DNA from: Pseudomonadota bacterium
GTDB taxonomy: Bacteria; Desulfobacterota; Syntrophia; Syntrophales; JADFWA01
Direction of reading: 5' to 3'
NCBI GenBank assembly: GCA_030610915.1
Contig: JAUWQS010000115.1
Location: forward strand, 1 to 5,922
DNA: 5,922 nt
Positions 1 through 5,703 of the stretch are shown piece after piece. The position numbers and the translations under genes are program-made. The stretch's first letter is position 1. Each line of letters opens with the position of its first letter. Below the pieces are notes generated by a model. That model did not search any database and was not told where the DNA came from. It worked only from the letters and a program-made list of their open reading frames with translations.

Positions 1-198
1 AAGGATTTTTATAGCGATCGAGAGATTACATTAATAGCTTTATATATAATCATTAGATAAATATTATACCGACGTGTTAGTGGGAACCTCGGGCTAGCCT
101 CAAAGAATTTACTTCCGCCTATTTTGTTTCAGTGTGAAGGATCAATTTTACTGAGCGCTATAGGTGAAGATGGAGTTGGATTAGAAGAAAGGTGTTAT
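1..198. other. Non-coding DNA beyond the istB stop
   Basis: No open frame with a start and ribosome binding site is seen. The first 70 bases are AT-rich. Bases 92-99 form a short palindrome (GGCTAGCC), and 158-167 hold the outermost copy of the TAGGTGA repeat. No terminator hairpin follows istB. If the element ends on this side, its tip should be here or just beyond the left edge. Confidence 0.5.
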
Positions 199-309
199 CT
201 ATAGGTGATTGGCCTTTCCCCCCTCCCCGGAAGTTTGATTGGATTTGGTAACCTCAATGGGCAGGCTAGGTGATTGTTTTGTTTTGGGCACTTTCGTTTT
301 TGTAGGTGA
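158..309. repeat. Four TAGGTGA heptamers at the istB end
   Basis: TAGGTGA occurs at 161-167, 202-208, 267-273 and 303-309. The first two extend to CTATAGGTGA (158-167 and 199-208), and the second and third share TAGGTGATTG. On the coding strand the last two fall in the Ser-Pro frame of the IstB tail, the second spans the istB stop in another frame, and the first is non-coding. The conservation is therefore at the DNA level. IS21-type ends usually carry several repeats that bind transposase, so this is a candidate for the terminal repeat region on the istB side. Confidence 0.6.
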
Positions 310-1083
310 GTTGAGTTTTTTTGATTCATACATCCTCCAACTAGGACCCTGAACATTCATCATGATGGAATGGTGGACCATGCGGTCCACTATAGCAGTT
401 GTGATCACAGGATCACCAAGATAGTCACCAAGTTCCTTGAAGTCAATATTGGTGGTCACCAGAGTTGATGCCTTGCAGTAGCGTCCATCTATTACTTTGA
501 AGAACAAGGATGCATTTTTGGCTTCCTCCTGTTCCAGGCGGTCAAAGCCAATTTCATCTATGAGAAGGATATCGGGGTTGATATATCGTTTGAGTTTTTC
601 ATCAAGACTATTATCTGCCTGAGAGGCCATGAGATCTTTGAGCATGTCAGATGCTGTAATATATCGGCATCGGTAAAGTTGCCTACATCCGATCAAAAGC
701 AGTGCTTTGGCGATATGGCTTTTGCCGGTACCTGAATTACCTGCGACCACAAGTCCCTGTTTTCGTTTTACAAAATCCAGTTTGGCTAATTCCATAACCT
801 GTCCTTTATCCACGCCTTTTTGAAAATCAAAATCAAAGTCGGCAAGCAGTTTTCTCTCCGGGACTTTTGATTCTTTTATCCTACGCTCAACACGCCGCTC
901 GATCAGTGCGTTTGCCTCTATAGCTAAAAGATGTTCAAGCACCTCTGAGGTGGGTAAAGATTCTTTTGCGGCACAGGCAAGTTCTTTATCAAGTGCTTTT
1001 TCCATTCTGGTCAGTTTCAGGGTCTTTAGATGCATCCTGATCCTGGTCAGGGTTTCCTGTGGTATGTGCTGATTTATTTCCAT
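199..1083 (-). CDS. istB: IS21-family helper ATPase IstB
   Basis: This is the AAA+ ATPase partner of an IS21-type transposase. In the family it binds target DNA with ATP and recruits and stimulates IstA, much as MuB does for MuA. With the start chosen here it has 294 residues. Walker A GNSGTGKS lies at 115-122, Walker B ILLIDE at 172-177, a sensor-1 like TTN at 210-212, and a conserved IVDRMVHHS block at about 231-239. The start is one of four consecutive ATGs (first bases 1092, 1089, 1086, 1083). A GAGG at 1093-1096 sits 9 bases before the last and 6 before the third, so 1083 or 1086 is preferred; the open frame reaches 1197 but that part only shadows istA. The start lies inside istA, a 95-base overlap that suggests translational coupling. 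The usual family length is about 250 residues; here residues 255-294 are a Lys/Pro/Thr-rich extension without obvious fold, coinciding with repeated TAGGTGA heptamers. All key motifs are intact. Confidence 0.95.
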   Translation of the reverse strand: MEINQHIPQETLTRIRMHLKTLKLTRMEKALDKELACAAKESLPTSEVLEHLLAIEANALIERRVERRIKESKVPERKLLADFDFDFQKGVDKGQVMELAKLDFVKRKQGLVVAGNSGTGKSHIAKALLLIGCRQLYRCRYITASDMLKDLMASQADNSLDEKLKRYINPDILLIDEIGFDRLEQEEAKNASLFFKVIDGRYCKASTLVTTNIDFKELGDYLGDPVITTAIVDRMVHHSIMMNVQGPSWRMYESKKLNSPTKTKVPKTKQSPSLPIEVTKSNQTSGEGGKANHL

Positions 1084-2617
1084 CATCATCATCCTCATTT
1101 TTAAGCAATACGTCATATTCATCAAGTGAGCGCTGCTTGATTGGCGGCAGCGCCTTTTTAAGTTCCTCCTTTGCCCTCTGGCTGCGGTGAGATTCAAGGG
1201 TCCTTTTGTTTGCCTTTACCTTGAGTATCCGCTCAATTGCTTTGCTGTCAAAAGCCTGGTAGCGGTTAGCATGTGAAAGCGCTTTGTTTATGTCGTCACA
1301 GTTATATTCTTCCTTCATCCGAAGGATATACCGTGCATGAAATCCGCAATTGCGAGGATATTTTTCCTTAAGCGCCTTGAGAAAATATTCAGCAGCATCT
1401 CCCAGGGCCACAAAGGCATCTTTGACCGACTCAAGACCATAGCGGACCCTTTTTGAGCCACGATGTTCGGGCTTTTCTATCTTTTCCCCCAATCCGGCAG
1501 GCAGTCTTTCATGGTGAGCTATCAAGTCAAGCTCTGGGCTATAGATGAAGATTTCATGTTCTGTGGCCTTTACAGCCAGAATATCAGCTCCATATTCGTA
1601 GGGGACTGAATAAAAATTAGTCTCAAACTCAATTAACCCATCGAATCTACAAACCCTTAGCACTACTTCAGAGCTATCATATGGATGAAGCGGCAGAGGC
1701 TGAAGGGCTGACTGCTCTTCTTCCATAAACAGTTCTATAGGAGGGCGGCCGGTTGTATCATGAATGTGGGGATCAGATCTTTCCTTCATCCACCAACGTG
1801 CCTTTGCCCGAAGGGCTTGCAGGTCTTCAAATTCCCTTCCATTGAGTAGATTATTTTCTACATATTGAAAGGGGGCCTCTATTTTTCCTTTTGTTTGGGG
1901 CCTTCTGCGTCTACAGATTATTGATTTCGAGTTATAATGAGTGATAAAGGCAACAAAGGCTGGGTTATGGACCGGCTGGCCGGCCTCCCATCGAAGCACA
2001 ACAGTCTTCTCGCTGTCATAAAGGCATTGTTTGGGGACACCCCCAAAATAGGCAAAGGCATCCTGATGTCGCCGGATCAGGGTGTAGAAATCCCTATGAA
2101 GCGTAAAGTCAATATAATGTCTCCTGGAAAAACCCAGGATGTAAGAGAAACACAAAACCTTGCTTTTGCCTGTGCGGGAAAATTTAATGGTGTAAGGACT
2201 CCAATCCATCTGCCCCTGACGGCCGGGCTCTGTCTCAAATCGGATTATAGGCTCTCGCTTGGGCCGTGGGCGTATCTTTTGCAGCCGATCTCTTAAGATA
2301 CTGATGCCGCCATCATAGCCCTTATCCCGAAGCTCCTCGTATAGGCGCTGACCGGTAATATTGGGGAATTTCTTCAATAATTCCTTTATCTCCGGCTTAA
2401 AAGGATCTAATTTGCTCTGGCGTGGCACGCGACTCTTTTGGTCTTCTAGTACATCATGTCCCTCATCACGCTGTTTTCTGTGTTTGCGCAAAATCTTGCG
2501 AACTGTGTTTCGACCTATCTTAAAATGTCTGCTAAGAGCACGAATCCTCCAGCCCTCAGAGTGCATGCCCACCAATAATTGCTCCAATTCCTCTCTGCTT
2601 CGTATAAATAAGGCCAT
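989..2617 (-). CDS. istA: IS21-family DDE transposase IstA
   Basis: This is the transposase that cuts and joins the ends of an IS21-type element, with an RNase H-like catalytic core related to retroviral integrases and MuA. It has 542 residues. An N-terminal helix-turn-helix is at about 21-45 (RIRALSRHFKIGRNTVRKIL), followed by a second DNA-binding stretch to about 115. The catalytic core carries D138 (in GQMDWS), D201 (in CLYDSEKTVV) and E247 (in KGKIEAPF), a complete DDE triad. Residues 325-385 look like the beta-rich domain after the core. The C-terminus from about 495 is an acidic, low-complexity tail that overlaps the start of istB. The ATG start is supported by AGAGGT five bases upstream. 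IstA proteins are commonly about 400-510 residues, so this is on the long side, because of the tail. No frameshift or stop is seen, so it may be active. Confidence 0.96.
   Translation of the reverse strand: MALFIRSREELEQLLVGMHSEGWRIRALSRHFKIGRNTVRKILRKHRKQRDEGHDVLEDQKSRVPRQSKLDPFKPEIKELLKKFPNITGQRLYEELRDKGYDGGISILRDRLQKIRPRPKREPIIRFETEPGRQGQMDWSPYTIKFSRTGKSKVLCFSYILGFSRRHYIDFTLHRDFYTLIRRHQDAFAYFGGVPKQCLYDSEKTVVLRWEAGQPVHNPAFVAFITHYNSKSIICRRRRPQTKGKIEAPFQYVENNLLNGREFEDLQALRAKARWWMKERSDPHIHDTTGRPPIELFMEEEQSALQPLPLHPYDSSEVVLRVCRFDGLIEFETNFYSVPYEYGADILAVKATEHEIFIYSPELDLIAHHERLPAGLGEKIEKPEHRGSKRVRYGLESVKDAFVALGDAAEYFLKALKEKYPRNCGFHARYILRMKEEYNCDDINKALSHANRYQAFDSKAIERILKVKANKRTLESHRSQRAKEELKKALPPIKQRSLDEYDVLLKNEDDDDGNKSAHTTGNPDQDQDASKDPETDQNGKST
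1082..1093 (-). repeat. (GAT)4 repeat shared by istA and istB
   Basis: Four tandem GAT units on the minus strand encode Asp509-Asp512 of IstA. In the frame shifted by one base they give the four ATG codons at the start of istB. The GAGG just before them (1093-1096) is the likely ribosome binding site of istB. Slippage that changes the number of units would alter the choice of start and the spacing without breaking either frame. Confidence 0.85.
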
Positions 2618-2724
2618 GGTTTACCTCTCAAGTAGAATGTTCTATTGATTCTGTCATTTGCCTCTTTGGGACAGATAAGCCTATTGTGATTTGCACCTGA
2701 ATCGACAAATGAAAAAGTAATTTT

Positions 2725-3060
2725 TTATTCCTCATCCTTTGAGGATATATCTATTACTGTGTAGTAATTATTTTGTTTGGCTAGAAAAACCTTACATTCT
2801 TTGCCGATCAAATCCCGGGCCCAAAACTTATGGTCAGGTGAATAGCCAAGAATATTGGCCTGCCCATCTATAAAACTTACTTTGTTTTAAAAGGATTGGT
2901 TTTACCAGGCCACAGAATTTATAATCAGTTAATTCGCCTTCCTCGATAATGGTAAAAGTAAGACACAGATATGGCCCGAAAGGCTCCATTTGCCTTCTTT
3001 AGCTCCAGAAAATTCTGCTTTGAAGAAACCTTCCGGTATATCCTTAAATATAAATTCCAT
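2725..3060 (-). pseudogene. Broken OB-fold/ssDNA-binding-like small gene
   Basis: A strong AGGAGGAGGG lies just before an ATG at 3060. The protein starts MEFIFKDIPEGFFKAEF and then hits a stop after about 43 residues. Reading shifts to a second frame near 2973-2978 (GGGCC run), where a convincing continuation appears with PYLCLTFTIIEEGELTDY and then PILLKQSKFYRWA. It shifts back to the first frame near 2855-2865, continuing ANILGYSPDHKFWARDLIGKE and ending at a TAA at 2725-2727. One lost base and one gained base cancel, so the first and last parts share a frame; the restored length is about 111 residues. The pattern (GPYL, LTFTI, LVKP, SKFYRW, ILG, DLIGKxC) resembles small phage-type OB-fold or single-strand-binding-like proteins as I remember them; this is not verified. 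It sits between the ParB-like gene and istA on the same strand. It could be real decay or two sequencing errors. Confidence 0.7.
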
Positions 3061-3115
3061 AACCCTCCTCCTTTGCTAAAATCCATAAAAAGCTATGTAT
3101 ACTAACTATATTTCT

Positions 3116-4087
3116 TTAGCTTCTCTGTCGACTTGCTCTTGGTGCAGCACAGTCTTCTTTTTCTTGAACCGGTTTCGGCTTACTTACAATAAGGGCTTTT
3201 TTCAGGGTATCGAGTGCATCCTGTGCTATACGAATGCTTTTACCTATCTGGGGTGAGAGGCAAAGGATATCGCCTTCGGTAAGGTGTGACAAACTTTCCG
3301 GACCAACCCCTTCAACTAGCGATAAACAGTGCTCCTGCATCGACCTAAGTTTTCCGCTGAGGACCAGACCGGCCCGGCTTAACCGATTATCCCCTCGCTT
3401 TTGCACATGAGGGCCCTGGTGAGTAATCTGCTGCGGGTTCATGAGGATGGCTTCATGCTCGGATCTTGGACGAGATAGTAAGGCTGTGATTAACTCTTGC
3501 GTTTGACGCACAGTTAGTCGATGTTTCCGGATAGTTAACAGGACCTCTTCCTGGTTGCAACGTTGCAACCGGGCTAGTTTCCAACCAGCACTGACCTTGA
3601 TAAGGCCAAGTTTTATGCTCTCTTTAACCTCATCACTCAATTGCTCAATGAGGCTGTTTCGACGACAAACCCAGCTTTTATGGCGACCGAGCAAGGAGGC
3701 TATCTCTATCTGCATCAAACCATTTTCACAGTACAGTGAATGCACTACCATAGCCTCTTCCATATCGCTTACAGACTTACCAACCCAATTTAGTTGCAAA
3801 ATGGCCGCCTTGCCCGCATGGGGACCTATATCCAATACCCTGGCCTTTATACATTTTTTATTTAGCTTTCGAGTGGCACGAAGCCTTTTGAAACCATCAA
3901 TAAGCTCATATTCATTATTCTTGGCCTTACAGACCACCACCGGCGACAGTTGACCGTATTTTTCCATAGACTTAAACACACCAAGATCTGAAGCGGGGCT
4001 GACTATACGAAACTGCCCATACAGCTCCCTTATCTTCGACAGTGAAATATCTATGGGCTCAGCTTCTATTAATTCCTTATCATTCAT
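3116..4087 (-). CDS. ParB-like DNA-binding protein linked to IS21
   Basis: This is a 323-residue ParB/RepB/Spo0J-type protein. The N-terminal ParB nuclease/CTPase-like domain spans about 12-86 (SLSKIRELYGQF at the start, then QLSPVVVCKAKNNEYELIDGFKRLRATRKL). The canonical GERRxRA motif, which binds nucleotide in chromosomal ParB, reads DGFKRLRA at 64-71, so only part of it is kept. A helix-turn-helix lies at about 121-146, in a stretch with IEIASLLGRHKSWVCRR. Residues 155-205 form a further helical segment, and the last 20 or so residues are charged and probably disordered. Its start overlaps the stop of the upstream 115-residue gene by 4 bases (ATGA), implying coupled translation. No ParA partner is visible, so a role in plasmid or chromosome segregation is not supported. 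From memory, similar ParB proteins sit next to IS21 genes, so a role in transposition, its control or element maintenance is an inference. Confidence 0.85.
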   Translation of the reverse strand: MNDKELIEAEPIDISLSKIRELYGQFRIVSPASDLGVFKSMEKYGQLSPVVVCKAKNNEYELIDGFKRLRATRKLNKKCIKARVLDIGPHAGKAAILQLNWVGKSVSDMEEAMVVHSLYCENGLMQIEIASLLGRHKSWVCRRNSLIEQLSDEVKESIKLGLIKVSAGWKLARLQRCNQEEVLLTIRKHRLTVRQTQELITALLSRPRSEHEAILMNPQQITHQGPHVQKRGDNRLSRAGLVLSGKLRSMQEHCLSLVEGVGPESLSHLTEGDILCLSPQIGKSIRIAQDALDTLKKALIVSKPKPVQEKEDCAAPRASRQRS

Positions 4088-4431
4088 AGCCGATTACACC
4101 TTAGCCGTTTGGCTGTGTTTGATGTTTGGACAACCCAAAAATCACCTTCCACCTCAAACTCCTCTCCCATCTCATAACCAGAGGGCACGCTTGTGTGCCA
4201 CACAAGCCCAAGGCTTCCTTCGTGCTCCTGAACTATAGCCAGTTGGCGCCGTACCCTGGCTGCAAGCTCATTAATGAAAGTTAATACTCGCTCATCCTTA
4301 TCCTCATCCCACTGGACCAATACCCCACGATAAATAGTGAGCCCATATGTAAAACCCCTAACACCTGCTCCCATATTCGGTAGATCATTTACATCGAGGA
4401 TATTAATTACATTTAGCGCCTTGTTTTTCAT
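4084..4431 (-). CDS. Hypothetical protein coupled to ParB-like gene
   Basis: I do not recognise a family. The start is set at the ATG at 4429-4431 because AGGAGG at 4441-4446 lies nine bases upstream; an earlier in-frame ATG at 4455 has no ribosome binding site and sits almost at the predicted transcript start. That gives 115 residues. The sequence begins MKNKALNVINILDVNDLP, has a glycine-rich turn region (GAGVRGFTYGL) and a central helix of about residues 56-72 with Arg and Glu. The C-terminal half looks beta-rich, with GLVWHTSVPSGYEMG and FEVEGDFWVVQT. No signal peptide or membrane segment is seen and there is no cysteine pair that would bind metal. The stop overlaps the start of the ParB-like gene (ATGA), so the two are almost surely made together and may act together. 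Codon use looks like its neighbours. Confidence 0.75.
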   Translation of the reverse strand: MKNKALNVINILDVNDLPNMGAGVRGFTYGLTIYRGVLVQWDEDKDERVLTFINELAARVRRQLAIVQEHEGSLGLVWHTSVPSGYEMGEEFEVEGDFWVVQTSNTAKRLRCNRL

Positions 4432-4473
4432 CTGCACCTGCCTCCTTTTACTCATAGATCTTTTTATCAGCCA

Positions 4474-4503
4474 ATAATATTCTTCAGCTATCGATCATGT
4501 GAA
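4474..4503 (-). promoter_or_regulatory. Sigma70-like promoter for the ParB-like operon
   Basis: On the minus strand a -35 box TTCACA (4498-4503, one mismatch to TTGACA) is followed after 18 bases by a -10 box TATTAT (4474-4479, one mismatch to TATAAT). Transcription would start near 4467, about 36 bases before the ATG at 4431 and upstream of the AGGAGG at 4441-4446. It would drive the 115-residue gene and the ParB-like gene, and possibly everything down to istB, since no terminator is seen between them. The prediction is from motif match only. Confidence 0.5.
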
Positions 4504-4538
4504 TGGGCGTATTTTATTCAGGAGCCAGACAGGGCAAC

Positions 4539-4660
4539 ATCTTGTCTTGTATCTGTCCTTTTCCCCCTCCATTCACCAAGAAGACACACCTACCAAGCTT
4601 TGCCGGGACGATCCTGTCTTGTATCTCACCCCTGACCCACTTCTGATACCTTTTGTCTTG
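4539..4660. repeat. Direct repeats with TGTCTTG core upstream of promoter
   Basis: Two near-identical 16-base copies, ATCTTGTCTTGTATCT at 4539-4554 and ATCCTGTCTTGTATCT at 4611-4626, differ at one base. A third, shorter copy of the core TGTCTTG is at 4654-4660. Core spacings are 72 and 39 bases. They lie 36-160 bases upstream of the -35 box of the ParB-like operon and downstream of the zinc-finger gene. They could be operator sites for the ParB-like protein or the multiple terminal repeats found inside IS21-type ends. The repeats are seen directly; the roles are inferred. Confidence 0.7.
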
Positions 4661-4684
4661 ATTGTGTTTTATTTTGCTAAAGTG

Positions 4685-5137
4685 TCAGCATCGCATCTTC
4701 TGCGTCATTTGATGCTTGTAATTCTTGTTGCCATAGCCTCTACGTGGAAATCTATCTACGACTGTCCCCGAAGATCCACAAAAGTGACAACGCCCCTTTT
4801 TACCCAACCTGCCTTGCCCCTGAAAATTTTTAACCTCAACAGTAGTTTTTGGATACGATAATGGCATATTACACCCTGTAGATACTGGTGTAGAAGCCCT
4901 ATCATCCATATCCGCCATATTTTTTTTCGCTTGCCGTTCTCGACGCAGACCTTCGGCCTTACGATGGGCAATTTTTCCTTTTTCAGTTTGACGGTATTTT
5001 TTTTGGGCATCTCGGTGTGCACTACGTCTTTTAGCAGTACGGCATTCATCACTACAGTAAGCCTGCCCCCTCCAACAACTCGAACAGATATAGAAAAGAC
5101 ATTCACACCAACCACAACAAATTTGACGTAAAAGCAA
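4685..5137 (-). CDS. Cysteine-rich zinc-finger protein (RGQAYC type)
   Basis: This is a 150-residue small, strongly basic protein with two probable zinc-binding parts. The N-terminal part has cysteines at 7, 8, 11, 13, 18, 21, 28 and 32, including CxxC pairs at 8-11 and 18-21, and the phrase SCWRGQAYCSDEC at 20-32, a treble-clef or MYND-like arrangement. A Lys/Arg-rich helical stretch follows (about 33-73), typical of nucleic-acid contact. The C-terminal part has a second CxxC (117-120, in CHFCGSSG) followed by a basic tail. From memory, proteins with RGQxYCS and a basic helix are common and uncharacterised in Proteobacteria and often lie beside transposases; function unknown. The start is a TTG at 5137 with GGAG 11 bases upstream, so it is weakly supported; the frame stays open upstream without ATG or GTG. 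DNA or RNA binding is inferred. Confidence 0.75.
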   Translation of the reverse strand: MLLRQICCGWCECLFYICSSCWRGQAYCSDECRTAKRRSAHRDAQKKYRQTEKGKIAHRKAEGLRRERQAKKNMADMDDRASTPVSTGCNMPLSYPKTTVEVKNFQGQGRLGKKGRCHFCGSSGTVVDRFPRRGYGNKNYKHQMTQKMRC

Positions 5138-5177
5138 AATAGATATGTCTCCGGCCTTGCAAACATCCGGAAGACAT

Positions 5178-5183
5178 AGTATA
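5178..5183 (-). promoter_or_regulatory. Possible -10 box for zinc-finger gene
   Basis: The minus strand reads TATACT here (one mismatch to TATAAT), placing a transcript start near 5171, about 34 bases before the TTG start at 5137. No convincing -35 box lies 16-18 bases further up. It is listed because it is the only plausible promoter element between the terminator hairpin and the gene. Confidence 0.25.
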
Positions 5184-5235
5184 AGGTAAGGATAATTGCT
5201 TTTGAGCTTCCGGGTTGTTTGCTGAAGCTCTACTA

Positions 5236-5274
5236 AAAAGCCCGAAGAGGCAACTTCGGGCTTTTGTTTTTTTT
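5236..5274 (+). terminator. Rho-independent terminator hairpin
   Basis: A perfect 12-base-pair stem (5236-5247 with 5254-5265), GC-rich in its upper part, closes a 6-base loop and is followed on the plus strand by TTTTGTTTTTTTT. On the minus strand the stem ends in only about five Ts, most of them within the stem, so termination that way is weaker but possible. No plus-strand gene is seen before it. Its position upstream of the zinc-finger gene suggests it separates the mobile cluster from the ferredoxin side, or that it belongs to a lost gene. Confidence 0.85.
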
Positions 5275-5275
5275 A

Positions 5276-5703
5276 TCCGCCGCAGGATACTGAAATAGAA
5301 ACCTCAAATGGATTACACTCGATGAACCTTCTCTAAAAAATTATATCTTATGATGAATGAAGGTATGACGGAAAATCAAGGGAAGGGTTTTTTTCCTGAT
5401 AAGGGTTGCTCAGATTCAAAACTGCAAAATCAGTTCTGATCTGCCTCGCCCTTGGCGAAAAATTTAGTATTTGGTGGGTCTCAAAACAGGTGCTCGATTT
5501 TTTTGAAACACCGATTAAATGGGTTTCATTTCCGGCGGTGGGTGGGACCATTCTTTACTGGTGATAGCAGGCAAAGGAGCATCAGTAAGGCATTTATGAA
5601 GGATATCGACTTGGCGCCGACTTAGTGCCGACTTGCGGGATTTTATTAGATATGAACAATCAAAAGGATGGTATGGCGAAATAAGAGCTGTGAGTTTAAT
5701 CTC
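5276..5703. other. Gene-poor intergenic region
   Basis: About 430 bases with no gene I can support. A minus-strand frame at 5348-5551 (67 residues, ATG start, no clear ribosome binding site) has composition typical of chance reading. A plus-strand frame over about 5407-5565 has no ATG near its beginning. The only structure seen is the tandem repeat at 5607-5639. The stretch may be a chromosomal spacer or decayed mobile DNA. Confidence 0.5.
5607..5639. repeat. Three tandem 11-base repeats (CGACTT)
   Basis: Three consecutive 11-base units, CGACTTGGCGC, CGACTTAGTGC and CGACTTGCGGG, share a perfect CGACTT at an exact 11-base period, about one helical turn. They lie in gene-free DNA between the terminator hairpin and the ferredoxin-like gene. 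They could be an iteron-like protein binding array or the remnant of an insertion-sequence end. Nothing in the window tells which. Confidence 0.6.

Noticed and set aside
69..93. Possible direct repeat with 5618-5639 (CCGAC, TTAGTG and CGGG shared)
   Set aside because: It would flank the whole cluster like recombination sites, but it needs gaps and several mismatches, so chance is a sufficient explanation.
212..232. Pyrimidine-rich stretch similar to 4555-4572
   Set aside because: The similarity is low-complexity C/T sequence and in direct, not inverted, orientation, so it does not support transposon ends.
1937..2296. Plus-strand open frame of 119 residues
   Set aside because: It lies entirely inside istA, whose catalytic motifs explain the sequence; no ribosome binding site or recognisable protein pattern.
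2361..2648. Plus-strand open frame of 95 residues
   Set aside because: Antisense shadow of the IstA N-terminal DNA-binding region.
2669..2677. Nine-base match in inverted orientation to 4550-4558
   Set aside because: A match of this size is expected by chance in a 6 kb window; not enough to place an end upstream of istA.
3555..3953. Plus-strand open frame of 132 residues
   Set aside because: Antisense to the ParB-like gene; composition is that of an antisense shadow.
4499..4861. Plus-strand open frame of 120 residues through the repeat region
   Set aside because: Covers non-coding repeats and the antisense of the zinc-finger C-terminus; no supported start and no family resemblance.
4756..5166. 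Minus-strand open frame of 136 residues overlapping the zinc-finger gene
   Set aside because: It is the neighbouring frame of the zinc-finger gene; the cysteine pattern and family features are only in the other frame.
5348..5551. Minus-strand frame of 67 residues
   Set aside because: No ribosome binding site, no recognisable domain, low-complexity composition; kept only as part of the intergenic description.
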